From Lysinibacillus sp. ZYM-1 (lineage in GTDB: Bacteria; Bacillota; Bacilli; Bacillales_A; Planococcaceae): 64,000 nt of DNA. A model generated the notes under the pieces. The model was not told the origin of the DNA. It saw only the letters and a program-made list of their open reading frames with translations, and made no database searches. This document shows, piece after piece, positions 46,077-55,506 of this stretch. The position numbers and the translations under genes were made by a program. Position 1 is the first letter of the stretch, and each line of letters opens with the position of its first letter. The stretch lies in contig NZ_KQ465106.1 in assembly GCF_001308875.1 (NCBI RefSeq), forward strand, positions 186,001 through 250,000, read 5' to 3'.

Positions 46077-46301
46077 ATGTTTACACAATATAAGTATTGG
46101 AAGCCCTATAGTAGTCCCTTTGATCCCTGTAAGCCCATAGAAGTAAAGTATTATGCTACCCCACCACAATTATATATGGGTTTTCAACCACCTGGACTAC
46201 CCCAATTCCAAACCCCAAGAGAAGCTCTTATGGCGGGAACGCTATGGCCACAATTATTTAGCCCATATCCATTTCCAATCAAAAGGAGGGATGAAGCATG
46301 A
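46077..46301 (+). CDS. cotJA: Spore coat-associated protein CotJA
   Basis: A 74-residue Pro/Tyr-rich protein typical of CotJA, with FQPPGLPQFQTPREALMAGT then LWPQLFSPYPF, the conserved part. It is needed with CotJC for coat assembly in the mother cell. AAGGAGG precedes the ATG. Its stop overlaps the start of cotJB by 4 bases. Confidence 0.92.
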   Translation: MFTQYKYWKPYSSPFDPCKPIEVKYYATPPQLYMGFQPPGLPQFQTPREALMAGTLWPQLFSPYPFPIKRRDEA

Positions 46302-46561
46302 CTAAAAAGATGCCGCCTGAATTTTATACCCTCCTTGAAGAAATACAGGCAATTGATTTCGTTATCGTTGAGTTAAACCTCTATTTAGACACACATCCAC
46401 ACGATTACGATGCCATTCAACAATTTAATGAGAACACTGAAAAAAGCATGAAGCTCAAAGTTAACTTTGAACAAAAATTCGGTCCGCTAATGAATTTTGG
46501 AAGAAGTTATTCAGATTATCCTTTTAATTGGATTGATACCCCATGGCCGTGGCAAGTATAA
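46298..46561 (+). CDS. cotJB: Spore coat protein CotJB
   Basis: An 87-residue protein matching CotJB: LLEEIQAIDFVIVELNLYLD THPHDYDAI in order, then FGPLMNFGRSYSDYPFNWID and the Trp-rich end PWPWQV. Middle gene of the cotJABC operon, overlapping cotJA. Confidence 0.92.
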   Translation: MTKKMPPEFYTLLEEIQAIDFVIVELNLYLDTHPHDYDAIQQFNENTEKSMKLKVNFEQKFGPLMNFGRSYSDYPFNWIDTPWPWQV

Positions 46562-46585
46562 CATATAATTAGGAGGAATTTATTC

Positions 46586-47155
46586 TTGTGGTATTATGAA
46601 AAGAAACTTCAATACCCGGTAAAGGTTAGTACTTGTAACCCTATGCTTGCTAAATTTTTAATTGAACAATATGGAGGAGCTGATGGGGAATTAGCAGCAG
46701 CACTTCGTTATATGAATCAACGCTATACGATTCCTGATAAAGTGGTTGGTTTGTTAACAGATATAGCGACAGAGGAATTTTCACATTTAGAAATGATTGC
46801 TACGATGATTTACAAACTTACAAAAGATGCTACCCCAGAAATGCTAAAAGAAGCTGGATTAGGGGACCATTATGTAAATCATGACAGAGCTTTATTCTAT
46901 CAAAATGCTTCTGGTGTGCCATTTACAGCAACTTATATTCAGGCAAAAGGGGACCCAATAGCTGATTTATATGAAGATATTGCGGCAGAGGAAAAAGCAC
47001 GTGCCACCTATCAATGGATTATTGATTTATCAGATGATACCGATTTAAATGACAGTTTGAAGTTTTTACGTGAACGTGAAATTGTCCATTCTCAGCGTTT
47101 TAGAGAGGCCGTAGAAATTTTAAAAGACGATAGGGATCAACAGAAGATCTTCTAA
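46586..47155 (+). CDS. cotJC: Spore coat protein CotJC, manganese catalase family
   Basis: A 189-residue four-helix-bundle protein of the Mn-catalase/ferritin-like group. The two Glu/His metal clusters are in ELAAALRYMNQRY, EEFSHLEMIATM, EDIAAEEKARATYQ and REIVHSQRF. It may remove peroxide or cross-link coat tyrosines. TTG start with AGGAGG upstream. Confidence 0.92.
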   Translation: MWYYEKKLQYPVKVSTCNPMLAKFLIEQYGGADGELAAALRYMNQRYTIPDKVVGLLTDIATEEFSHLEMIATMIYKLTKDATPEMLKEAGLGDHYVNHDRALFYQNASGVPFTATYIQAKGDPIADLYEDIAAEEKARATYQWIIDLSDDTDLNDSLKFLREREIVHSQRFREAVEILKDDRDQQKIF

Positions 47156-47167
47156 GAAAAAGTGGCT

Positions 47168-47201
47168 GGCTGTATCAAGGGGTCTTGAAACAGCCTTTTT
47201 A
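47168..47201 (+). terminator. Terminator of cotJABC
   Basis: GGCTGTATCAAG and CTTGAAACAGCC arms with a 4-base loop, followed by TTTTTATT. Confidence 0.9.
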
Positions 47202-47204
47202 TTG

Positions 47205-47861
47205 TTATTGTATGTTTGAAAAAAAAGTGAGATCTTTTCGATGGCCAATCATCACTAATATATCTTCCTGTTCCATGTTTTGCTCAGGGGAAGGGGAAAT
47301 AATGATTTCTCCTTCTCGAACAATGGCAATAACACTAACGTTATATTTCGCACGCAAATCTAAGTCCCGCAGATTTTGCCCGGCCATTTTCGGAGGAATC
47401 ATAATTTCTTCTATACTGTATTGCTTAGACAATTCGATGTAATTAAGCATATTTGGCGACAATAGTTGATTCGCCACCCTCTCTCCCATATCTCGTTCAG
47501 GGTGTATAATCCAATCAGCACCCACTTTATCCAAAACTTGCCCGTGTCTTTTACCAAGTGCCTTGGCAATAATTTTTTTGATTCCTAACTCTTTTAATAA
47601 AGATACAGTTAAAATACTTGATTGCATATCGTTACCAATTGCTACTATAACACAATCGAAATTTCCTATGCCAAGGGAGGTTAAGGCTTTTTCCTCTGTT
47701 GTATCAGCTACTACAGCATGGGTAACATAGGGTTCTGCATCCTCAACTCTTTCTTCGTTAATATCAATTCCGAGTATTTCCTGCCCAGCTTCATGTAGTC
47801 TGCGAGCAACACTTGTGCCGAATCTTCCTAAACCTATTATGGCGTATTGTTTAATAGCCAT
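47205..47861 (-). CDS. Ktr potassium uptake regulatory subunit (RCK; KtrA/KtrC type)
   Basis: A protein of about 218 residues. The RCK_N Rossmann domain starts AIIGLGRFGTSVARRLHEAG (nucleotide site) and ends near residue 140; the RCK_C domain has KYNVSVIAIVREGEIIISPS. It binds ATP/ADP and, in relatives, c-di-AMP to gate the partner channel KtrB/KtrD encoded just upstream. ATG 47861 was preferred; GTG 47873 lies too close to the GAGGAG. Sequence alone does not separate KtrA from KtrC. Confidence 0.88.
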   Translation of the reverse strand: MAIKQYAIIGLGRFGTSVARRLHEAGQEILGIDINEERVEDAEPYVTHAVVADTTEEKALTSLGIGNFDCVIVAIGNDMQSSILTVSLLKELGIKKIIAKALGKRHGQVLDKVGADWIIHPERDMGERVANQLLSPNMLNYIELSKQYSIEEIMIPPKMAGQNLRDLDLRAKYNVSVIAIVREGEIIISPSPEQNMEQEDILVMIGHRKDLTFFSNIQ

Positions 47862-47889
47862 CTTACATAGCACACTCCTCTAATTTAAA

Positions 47890-49227
47890 TTAACCAATCA
47901 TTATATTTCCCTTTGGATGGCGAAAGGCCTCTGCCTTCCGTCGTTTTGTAATAGCAAAGGCAATGGTTAAAGGACCGAGTCTCCCTGCGAACATTGTCAA
48001 AATAATAAGAAGACGGCTAGTTGGGGATAGCTCTGGCGTTAGCCCCATAGAAAGCCCGACAGTACCAAATGCAGAGGTAGCCTCAAATAAATACATCATA
48101 AAGCTATGTCGTTGTTCCAAAATGCTAAGTAAAATAGTGACGAAAACGACAATCATCATTCCACACATTGTCACCGTCAACGCTTTGTAAATCGTTTCGT
48201 GAACAATTCGGCGTTTAAATAGAACAACATCTTCTTTTGCTCTGATTTGAGACCACATTGTAGCAACTAAAACAGCGAAGGTCGTTATTTTAATACCACC
48301 GGCAGTGGAACCAGATCCAGCTCCGATAAACATGAAAAGAATCATTAAGAATAATGTAGAATGTGTTAAGTCACCAATAGCCAGTGTATTGGAACCCGCT
48401 GTTCTAGGCGTAACAGCTTGGTAAAGTGAGCCTAGCACTTTGCCCCATTGTGATAACGGACCTAGTGTTTTATGGTTTCCATATTCAAACAAAAATATCA
48501 AAATTGTAGCACTAAACGTTAAGAGAATTGTTGTGAATAAGACAATTTTTGTATGAACGGAAAGTCTTTTGGTAACACGATATTCAAACAATTCATTCAT
48601 TACGATAAACCCTAGCCCGCCCAATGTAATGAGGATACAAATTGTAACTACAACAATTGGGTCATCTACATAGGCTGTCATGCCATTAAAGCCGCCCATT
48701 AGATCAAAGCCCGCGTTGTTGAAATTAGAAATGGCGTGAAAAAAACCAAAGTAAATGGCTTTACCTAAAGGCATATCAAAGGAAAAACGAATGGCTAAAA
48801 TAAGACCTCCAATTATTTCAATAATTACAGTAAAGAACAGTATTCTTTTCACTAATTTAACAAGACCAGCAATGGAGATATTATTGAATGATTCCTTTAA
48901 CAACAATCTTTCTTTTAAAGATATTTTTTTCCCGAGCAGTAAAAATAATAACGTCGCAAACGTCATAAATCCTAAACCACCAATTTGGATTAAAAACAAT
49001 ATTACAACTTCTCCAAAAAAAGAAAATGAATCACCTGTATCGACAACAATTAATCCCGTTACACAAGTTGCAGAAGTAGCGGTGAATAATGCGTCTGAAA
49101 AAGATAATCCCTTCCCATCCTCGGTGGCAAGAGGCAGTGTGAGAAGACACGTCCCAATTACAATAATAAGTGCAAACCCCAGTACGAGAATTTTTGGAGG
49201 ATTTAAAGTATTTTTAAAAGTATTCAT
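47890..49227 (-). CDS. Ktr potassium uptake membrane subunit (KtrB/KtrD type)
   Basis: A 445-residue K+-translocating protein of the SKT family with four M1-P-M2-like repeats. The selectivity-filter-like loops are recognisable (SATCVTGLIVVDTG, AISNFNNAGFDL, TPRTAGSNTLAIGD, TSAFGTVGLSMGLT), each with the critical Gly. It works with the RCK protein encoded next to it (28-base gap). ATG with GAGGAG upstream was chosen over the longer frame. Potassium uptake supports turgor and pH balance. Confidence 0.92.
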   Translation of the reverse strand: MNTFKNTLNPPKILVLGFALIIVIGTCLLTLPLATEDGKGLSFSDALFTATSATCVTGLIVVDTGDSFSFFGEVVILFLIQIGGLGFMTFATLLFLLLGKKISLKERLLLKESFNNISIAGLVKLVKRILFFTVIIEIIGGLILAIRFSFDMPLGKAIYFGFFHAISNFNNAGFDLMGGFNGMTAYVDDPIVVVTICILITLGGLGFIVMNELFEYRVTKRLSVHTKIVLFTTILLTFSATILIFLFEYGNHKTLGPLSQWGKVLGSLYQAVTPRTAGSNTLAIGDLTHSTLFLMILFMFIGAGSGSTAGGIKITTFAVLVATMWSQIRAKEDVVLFKRRIVHETIYKALTVTMCGMMIVVFVTILLSILEQRHSFMMYLFEATSAFGTVGLSMGLTPELSPTSRLLIILTMFAGRLGPLTIAFAITKRRKAEAFRHPKGNIMIG

Positions 49228-49581
49228 CTTGTTCTCCTCTATGCAATTAATGTAAAGTAAACAGTTAGGTGAAGACTTACATAAAATCATATAAAATACG
49301 TGCTAATACCACCAATATTGCAAGAGTTGGCTATGATAGGGTGACGAAGGGATAACTTCTTTTCTGTTAAATTCTTATTTGTTTTGAAAATGGAATGATT
49401 TCTATTGTGACCTAATTGTGCTTGTATAATTCAAACAAAAATAAAACCAAAAATTCACTTGATATTTTCGTACACTTTCTATTGACCATTATTAGACAAT
49501 ACGATATAATTTTTTAGTACACAACAGAAGGTTAACTGCCTAATTGTGTATTGACGTGTGTTCGGAGGGAGGGAAAGAGAG

Positions 49582-49755
49582 ATGTCAAAAACTGTCGTTC
49601 GCAAAAACGAATCGCTTGAAGATGCTCTTCGCCGCTTCAAACGTACTGTATCAAAAAGTGGTACAATTCAAGAAGTTAGAAAGCGCGAGTTCTACGAAAA
49701 ACCTAGCGTTAAACGTAAAAAGAAATCAGAAGCTGCACGTAAACGTAAGTGGTAA
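49582..49755 (+). CDS. rpsU: 30S ribosomal protein S21
   Basis: A 57-residue basic protein: [20 protein letters not shown] then [20 protein letters not shown] and a Lys/Arg tail, typical S21. It contacts the 3' end of 16S rRNA during initiation. GGAGGG lies upstream. Two terminators follow. In B. subtilis yqeY comes next, but here it does not. The 350-base gap before it (49,228-49,581) is AT-rich, with no gene seen. Confidence 0.97.
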   Translation: MSKTVVRKNESLEDALRRFKRTVSKSGTIQEVRKREFYEKPSVKRKKKSEAARKRKW

Positions 49756-49824
49756 TTTAATTTCCCATTAAAAATCCCTACGTTCATAACACGCAATCGT
49801 ATGATTCACTGAGCAGACAAAGAT

Positions 49825-49868
49825 ATACCTGGAATTAATCATTTCCGTGATTAATTTCAGGTATTTTA
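49825..49868 (+). terminator. First terminator after rpsU
   Basis: TACCTGGAATTAATCA and TGATTAATTTCAGGTA arms (16 bp, one mismatch), followed by TTTTAC. Confidence 0.8.
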
Positions 49869-49892
49869 CATTGCTCAATTTACGTACATATG

Positions 49893-49936
49893 AAAAAGCC
49901 GAATGGATATCAAGTAGATTCATTCGGCTTTTTTGT
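49893..49936 (+). terminator. Second terminator after rpsU
   Basis: AAAAGCCGAATGGAT and ATTCATTCGGCTTTT arms, followed by TT. Together with the preceding hairpin it isolates rpsU from the next operon. Confidence 0.88.
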
Positions 49937-50059
49937 GAAATACTGAGTTTTATAATCCACATTTACATGTATTCATAATAATTTTTTATATTTGTGAAAC
50001 TTTTTACATGATCGACCGTATATACAGAGGAGAAGCATGTTAGAAGGGAGGGGAAAAAG

Positions 50060-51388
50060 GTGCGAGAACGGAGAATCCTCAGCTATTTACTAGTGATATG
50101 GATGACTTTTTTGTTAGCGTTTCCATTAACTTCGGCTTTTGCAAGCAGTAAGGTTTACCACGTTCCTATTCATAATGAAGTAGAGCGAGGACTTCACGCA
50201 TTTTTAGAACGAGCTTTTAAAGAGGCTGAAGAAAATAATGCAGAAGCGATTATCTTAGAAATACATACGCCTGGCGGCTTTGTGAATGCTGCAAGTGATA
50301 TTGCCATGCTTATGGATGCAACAGATAAACGGAAGATTGCTTTTATTAATAAGGATGCCCATTCAGCAGGTGCTTTTTTAGCCTTACATGCGGATGAAAT
50401 CTACATGGTGCCAAATGGAACTATCGGTGCAGCAGCAGTCATCGATTCAGCAGGAAATGCAGCTGATTTAAAAGCCAATAGTGCTTGGCTTGCGCAAATG
50501 TCAGCAGCAGCAGAAACATCGGGTCGTGATCCAAAGTATGCTTTAGCGATGGCTGACACCAATTATGAATTGCCTGAGTATCGTGCGGAGGGAAAGAACT
50601 TATTGACACTCTCAGCCTCGGAGGCGTTAAAAGTCAAATACTCAGAAGGTACCGTGAAAAATTTTCAGGAGCTTTTAGAGAAAACAGACTTAGATGGTAG
50701 TGATGTCGTTTCAATCGAACCAACATTCTCTGAGAAATTGGCTCGTTTTATTACGAACCCTATCATTGTCCCGATTCTACTATCCATTGCAAGCCTCGGT
50801 CTTGTCATGGAGCTCTATTCGCCAGGGTTTGGAGTTCCAGGTATAATGGGGTTATCAGCACTTGGTTTGTTTTTCTTTGGACACATGGTTGCGGGCTTTG
50901 CTGGCTATGAATCTTTATTGTTATTTATTGTTGGTTTAGTACTTGTGATTGCAGAGTTTTTTGTTCCTGGTGGAATTGTCAGTATTTTAGGTGGTGTGCT
51001 CATAATACTAAGTTTATTACTGGCAGGTGCAAATATAATGCAAATGATAATAGCAATTCTCATTGCGCTTGTGATAGCGATTATAGGAATGGTGATTCTG
51101 ATGAAATTTTTCGGAAAAAAACTGCATGTCTTAAACAGGCTTGTGTTAATGGATGCTACTACGACAGAAGAGGGTTATGTATCCAACGTCAATCGCACAG
51201 AACTGTTAGGAAAAGTGGGGACTACGCTTACGCCGTTACGTCCATCGGGTACAATGGTTCTTGGCAGTGAACGCATTGATGTTGTATCAGAAGGCGGCTA
51301 TGTCGATGCAAATAAACATGTAGAAATTATTAAAGTCGAGGGCTCGCGCATTGTCGTGAGACAAACAGAAAAAGAGATGGAGGAATAG
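50060..51388 (+). CDS. NfeD-type membrane serine protease homologue (YqeZ)
   Basis: A 442-residue protein with a signal peptide (about residues 1-30), a ClpP-class/1510-N-like domain with LEIHTPGGFVNAASDIAMLM and the nucleophile region KDAHSAGAFLALHADEIYM, four to five membrane helices (about 230-355) and a C-terminal NfeD OB-fold. It is partner of the flotillin-like FloA encoded 3 bases downstream. GTG start with GGGAGGGG upstream. Possible role in membrane quality control. Confidence 0.9.
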   Translation: MRERRILSYLLVIWMTFLLAFPLTSAFASSKVYHVPIHNEVERGLHAFLERAFKEAEENNAEAIILEIHTPGGFVNAASDIAMLMDATDKRKIAFINKDAHSAGAFLALHADEIYMVPNGTIGAAAVIDSAGNAADLKANSAWLAQMSAAAETSGRDPKYALAMADTNYELPEYRAEGKNLLTLSASEALKVKYSEGTVKNFQELLEKTDLDGSDVVSIEPTFSEKLARFITNPIIVPILLSIASLGLVMELYSPGFGVPGIMGLSALGLFFFGHMVAGFAGYESLLLFIVGLVLVIAEFFVPGGIVSILGGVLIILSLLLAGANIMQMIIAILIALVIAIIGMVILMKFFGKKLHVLNRLVLMDATTTEEGYVSNVNRTELLGKVGTTLTPLRPSGTMVLGSERIDVVSEGGYVDANKHVEIIKVEGSRIVVRQTEKEMEE

Positions 51389-51391
51389 AAA

Positions 51392-52396
51392 ATGGGTTTT
51401 GATTTAGCTTTAATTGGTCCCATCGCAGGACTGGTTATTTTATTCATCGTGCTAGCGATATTCTTTACTTTTGTACCAGTAGCACTATGGATTTCTGCAC
51501 TTGCTGCAGGCGTCCGTGTTAGTATTTTCACATTAATTGGGATGCGTTTACGTCGTGTTATCCCGTCTCGAATCGTTAATCCGTTGATTAAAGCACATAA
51601 AGCAGGTTTACCTGTAACGATTAATCAGCTTGAGAGTCACTATTTAGCGGGTGGTAATGTAGACCGAGTTGTCAATGCGTTAATCGCAGCCCACCGTGCA
51701 AATATCGAGTTGACATTTGAACGTTGTGCGGCAATTGATTTAGCGGGGCGTGATGTATTAGAAGCTGTACAAATGTCTGTTAACCCAAAAGTCATTGAAA
51801 CACCATTTATTGCAGGTGTTGCTATGAACGGGATTGAAGTAAAAGCGAAGGCACGTATTACAGTGCGCGCAAACATTGAACGTTTAGTCGGTGGTGCTGG
51901 TGAAGAAACGGTTATTGCCCGTGTAGGTGAAGGGATCGTTTCTACAATTGGTAGCGCTTCTAGTCATACGACAGTTCTTGAAAATCCAGATATGATATCA
52001 CAAACAGTTTTATCAAAAGGTTTGGATTCAGGGACAGCGTTTGAAATCTTATCCATTGATATTGCCGATGTAGATATTGGTAAAAACATTGGGGCAGAAT
52101 TACAAATTGAGCAAGCGCAGGCAGATAAAAACATTGCCCAGGCAAAAGCTGAGGAACGTCGTGCAATGGCTGTAGCGAATGAGCAAGAAATGATTGCCCG
52201 TGTTCAAGAAATGAAAGCGAAAGTAGTAGAAGCAGAAGCAGAAGTACCACAAGCAATGGCAGAAGCATTACGCTCAGGTAATCTTGGAATTATGGATTAC
52301 ATGAACTATCGTAACATTCAAGCAGATACAGCAATGCGTGATTCCATTTCAAAAGTAAGCAATGATAAATCAGATACAAACGAACCAAATGCCTAA
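51392..52396 (+). CDS. floA: Flotillin-like protein FloA
   Basis: A 334-residue membrane scaffold protein. An N-terminal hydrophobic hairpin (about residues 8-40) is followed by the SPFH domain ([20 protein letters not shown]) and an Ala/Glu-rich coiled coil ([20 protein letters not shown]). It organises functional membrane microdomains. It lies within the nfeD-floA operon. Confidence 0.95.
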   Translation: MGFDLALIGPIAGLVILFIVLAIFFTFVPVALWISALAAGVRVSIFTLIGMRLRRVIPSRIVNPLIKAHKAGLPVTINQLESHYLAGGNVDRVVNALIAAHRANIELTFERCAAIDLAGRDVLEAVQMSVNPKVIETPFIAGVAMNGIEVKAKARITVRANIERLVGGAGEETVIARVGEGIVSTIGSASSHTTVLENPDMISQTVLSKGLDSGTAFEILSIDIADVDIGKNIGAELQIEQAQADKNIAQAKAEERRAMAVANEQEMIARVQEMKAKVVEAEAEVPQAMAEALRSGNLGIMDYMNYRNIQADTAMRDSISKVSNDKSDTNEPNA

Positions 52397-52421
52397 AAAC
52401 GGAAAGGAGCGGAACTAACTT

Positions 52422-52901
52422 ATGGAACAATTAATTATTTTTGCAATAATTGCCATAGTCAGCTCTATTTTCGGAAAATCAAAAAATAAAAAACCACAAA
52501 AACAGATGCCTCCTTTTCATAATAAGGATACACATGTAGAGCCAACTGTTCTGGAAGAAACGCCACAGCGTAATCGAAAACCACAGAGTTTTGAAGATTT
52601 TGCTCGAGAGTTTATAGGGGATTGGATTCCGGAAAAAGAGAAGGTTGAAGAGTCTAAGAAATTGGTCGAAGAACAAGTGAAGAAGGAAGTTCCAAGTTAT
52701 GTTGCGCCACCTGTCATCCCAGCTGATGTGCCAAAACGGTCGTCTATCCGAGAACAAAAAGGACGTTTAGCTGCCGGGAAAGAAGAAGTGAAAGTACCTG
52801 GGACTCATTCTACTTTTCAACTTCCTAAATCTAAAAAAGCACTCATACAGGCTGTGGTAATGGCCGAAATATTAGGTCCTCCAAAAGCAAAAAGAAAATA
52901 A
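52422..52901 (+). CDS. Hypothetical membrane-anchored protein in the yqfB position
   Basis: A 159-residue protein with an N-terminal signal anchor (LIIFAIIAIVSSIFG) and a long charged Pro/Lys/Glu-rich region, ending with a compact helix (KSKKALIQAVVMAEILGPPK). AAAGGAG lies upstream. It is in the place of yqfB but does not look like the short B. subtilis YqfB. The last 20 residues resemble ends seen in other Bacillaceae hypothetical proteins at this locus. Function unknown. Confidence 0.65.
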   Translation: MEQLIIFAIIAIVSSIFGKSKNKKPQKQMPPFHNKDTHVEPTVLEETPQRNRKPQSFEDFAREFIGDWIPEKEKVEESKKLVEEQVKKEVPSYVAPPVIPADVPKRSSIREQKGRLAAGKEEVKVPGTHSTFQLPKSKKALIQAVVMAEILGPPKAKRK

Positions 52902-52910
52902 CTAGCATGT

Positions 52911-52955
52911 CCTCCTTTTTCGATGCATATATTGCCGAAGAAGGAGGCATTTTTT
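52911..52955 (+). terminator. Terminator whose 3' arm is the yqfC ribosome binding site
   Basis: CCTCCTTTTTCG (52911-52922) pairs with CGAAGAAGGAGG (52936-52947) around a 13-base loop, followed by CATTTTTT and then the yqfC ATG. The 3' arm contains the AAGGAGG of yqfC. Read-through RNA from the floA operon would hide this site, whereas an RNA starting inside the loop would expose it. Confidence 0.65.
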
Positions 52956-53204
52956 ATGAAAAAATTATTTCAATTAACGCCACTACTTGAATTGTCAGAA
53001 TATGAATCATTAAAAATCATTGGACCTTACCGTTTTATTCATGCTGATGCAACGACATGCTCGTTTGCTTATGCAGATTATCATATTACTGTGACTGCGG
53101 ACTTGGTGACGATTAATGCGCTAAAAGAAGATATGCTTCATCTCTCTGTTGAAAATTTACAAGAGATTCATATGAAAATGACAAAGAATATGGGTGTGAG
53201 CTAA
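52956..53204 (+). CDS. yqfC: Sporulation protein YqfC
   Basis: An 82-residue small beta-rich protein of the YqfC/YabP-like family: LFQLTPLLELSEYESLKIIG, then ADYHITVTADLVTINALKED. In B. subtilis yqfC-yqfD is SigE controlled. One base separates its stop from yqfD. The start has AAGGAGG upstream, partly inside a hairpin. Confidence 0.88.
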   Translation: MKKLFQLTPLLELSEYESLKIIGPYRFIHADATTCSFAYADYHITVTADLVTINALKEDMLHLSVENLQEIHMKMTKNMGVS

Positions 53205-53205
53205 A

Positions 53206-54318
53206 ATGTGGAATAATCGGCCAGTCATTATACGTATAAAGCGCCATGAAAATGTTCATCCTTTTATTCAAGCATTGCACGCTCAACATGTTCCATTAAA
53301 GCGTGTTGTCTTCAAAGAACAAGAGGTTTCATTTGAAACAACGATGCATTATTTACCAAAGATTCGCCGTGTTCGTAGACGTTTTCGCTTGAAAATGGCT
53401 GTTTTTTATGCGGATGAGCTGCAAGTTTTTCGAGCTCAAATTTGGACTTTGCTTGGTTTGGCTTTGATGATCGCCATCCCTATATTGGGTGCTCAAGTGA
53501 TATGGAAAGTAGACATTGAAGCAGCTACACCAGAACTGGAGTATCGTTTAGGTAAAACCTTTCAAGATACTTTTCAAATAGAAACACCACTTACTAAAAA
53601 AAAATTACCCTCTAATACCGTTATACGACAAAAGCTATTAGAGCAGCATCGAGAGCTATCGTGGGTGCATATTGAAAAGAATGGCGGACGAGTGGTACTA
53701 AGACCACAGGAATCGCCTAAACAAACGAAGCAGACGAATGAGAAATTGGCCTCCCAATTAGTAGCAACGAAAAGCGGTGTAATTACTCATTTTAATATCC
53801 AGAATGGGGAAAGGAAAATTTCAGTAAATGATACGGCCTATGAAGGAGATGTCCTCGTCAGCGGAGTAATTGAAAGTGGTACAGATCATGTCTTTGTTGG
53901 GGCAAAGGGCGAGGTTTTTGCAGATTATTGGCTCGAATGTACATTTAAAATCCCTACAAAAATTACAATGGAAACATTGCAACAAAAGCAATGGCGGGTA
54001 TTGGTGAAAGGTATTCATCAAGAAAAAGTTGATTATGTACAAAAAAAGGATTTACCGAATTGGCTAGACTCTTACGTTTCAATTGTGGAGGAACAGCAAA
54101 CGAAAACTATGCAAGTGGAGCTTGATGAATCGAAAATCGAGTCATTACTCATCCCTCTCCTTCATGAGAAAGTAATACGTTCGTTACCAGCAAAATCAAT
54201 TATCAAGAAAGAAAACCTTTTACAGGCAAAGTGGGGTAATGGTACAGTTGAAGGGAAAGTTCTATTTTTAGTCAATGAAAACATTGCAAGTCCAATACAA
54301 GGCCTACAAGGAGAATGA
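53206..54318 (+). CDS. yqfD: Sporulation protein YqfD
   Basis: A 370-residue membrane protein. The N-terminal cytoplasmic part (about residues 1-80) precedes a helix (IWTLLGLALMIAIPILGAQV), and a long extracellular beta-rich domain follows (TFQIETPLTKKKLPSNTVIR, KSGVITHFNIQNGERKISVN). It belongs to the YqfD family of mother-cell sporulation proteins. The stop overlaps the region just before phoH. Confidence 0.9.
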   Translation: MWNNRPVIIRIKRHENVHPFIQALHAQHVPLKRVVFKEQEVSFETTMHYLPKIRRVRRRFRLKMAVFYADELQVFRAQIWTLLGLALMIAIPILGAQVIWKVDIEAATPELEYRLGKTFQDTFQIETPLTKKKLPSNTVIRQKLLEQHRELSWVHIEKNGGRVVLRPQESPKQTKQTNEKLASQLVATKSGVITHFNIQNGERKISVNDTAYEGDVLVSGVIESGTDHVFVGAKGEVFADYWLECTFKIPTKITMETLQQKQWRVLVKGIHQEKVDYVQKKDLPNWLDSYVSIVEEQQTKTMQVELDESKIESLLIPLLHEKVIRSLPAKSIIKKENLLQAKWGNGTVEGKVLFLVNENIASPIQGLQGE

Positions 54319-54320
54319 TT

Positions 54321-55277
54321 ATGTCAGAACAGTTAACTGTATTACAAGTGGATAATCCAAACGAAGCGGTTATGCTACTCGGTATTTCCGATGCAAATAT
54401 GAAGCTAGTTGAAGAAGCACTTAATGTTCATATCATTACCCGTGGTGAACAAATTCAACTTGCGGGTGAGGAAAGTGCTAAGGAACAGGCAACATTTCTG
54501 CTGCATGCATTATTGAAGGTCATTCGCAAAGGAATTAATATTGATCAACGTGATGTAACTACAGCTATTGAAATGGCACAAAAAGGTACCATTGAATATT
54601 TTGCAGAACTTTATGATGAAGAAATAGCACGCACGACAAAAGGTAAACCAATCCGTGCAAAGACCATTGGTCAACGAGAATACATACAAGCAATCCGTCA
54701 TAAAGACGTTGTTTTTGGTATTGGTCCAGCCGGTACTGGGAAAACGTATTTAGCGGTAGTCATGGCAACGCAGGCACTTAAAAATGGACATGTAAAGCGT
54801 ATTATTTTAACTCGCCCTGCAGTTGAAGCAGGAGAGTCTCTAGGGTTCCTTCCAGGTGATTTAAAGGAAAAGGTAGATCCTTATCTAAGACCTCTCTACG
54901 ACGCTTTAAATGACATCTACGGGGCTGAACAGACACAACGGCTGATTGAACGAGGAACAATTGAAATTGCTCCATTGGCCTATATGCGTGGCCGTACATT
55001 AGATGATGCTTTTGTTATTTTAGATGAAGCACAAAATACAACTCACCAACAAATGAAAATGTTTTTAACTCGACTAGGTTTTAGTTCGAAAATGGTTATC
55101 ACAGGTGATAAAACACAAATCGACTTACCTAAAAATACCGAGTCTGGCTTGATCGTTGCTGAACGTACATTAAAATATGTAAAATCAATCCATTTCCAAG
55201 TGTTAGAACAAGGTGATGTGGTCCGCCATCCAATAGTGGCCAAGATCATCCAAGCGTACGAAGAACAACAACTTTAG
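54321..55277 (+). CDS. phoH: PhoH-like ATPase
   Basis: A 318-residue protein. The N-terminal KH-like region leads to the Walker A site in GIGPAGTGKTYLAVVMAT and the Walker B in DDAFVILDEAQNTTHQQMKM; VITGDKTQIDLPK is the sensor. It belongs to the YbeZ-type NTPases that work with YbeY on rRNA and ribosome quality; ybeY is nearby. ATG 54321 with AAGGAG upstream was preferred over ATG 54315, which overlaps the yqfD stop. Confidence 0.94.
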   Translation: MSEQLTVLQVDNPNEAVMLLGISDANMKLVEEALNVHIITRGEQIQLAGEESAKEQATFLLHALLKVIRKGINIDQRDVTTAIEMAQKGTIEYFAELYDEEIARTTKGKPIRAKTIGQREYIQAIRHKDVVFGIGPAGTGKTYLAVVMATQALKNGHVKRIILTRPAVEAGESLGFLPGDLKEKVDPYLRPLYDALNDIYGAEQTQRLIERGTIEIAPLAYMRGRTLDDAFVILDEAQNTTHQQMKMFLTRLGFSSKMVITGDKTQIDLPKNTESGLIVAERTLKYVKSIHFQVLEQGDVVRHPIVAKIIQAYEEQQL

Positions 55278-55402
55278 ACTTGCGATGGCAATTCTAAAGC
55301 CTGCCCTGAAAGCATAGCAACAGGGGCAACAGGGTAAATAAAATCGGCTTCTCAAGTGAAAGTCCAATTTACGGAAATGATCGAAATAAGAAAAAAACTG
55401 TG

Positions 55403-55434
55403 ACAGCTATACAAATTTGTATAGCTGTTTTTTG
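55403..55434 (+). terminator. Terminator after phoH
   Basis: ACAGCTATACAAA and TTTGTATAGCTGT form a perfect 13-bp stem with no loop spare, so about 4 bases open as the loop; six T follow. Confidence 0.9.
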
Positions 55435-55506
55435 CTTTCTTATACATTTTTCGAGAAAAATGTATGTTGAATTGGTATGATAGTAGGTAGATAGAGGAGG
55501 TGCCAG

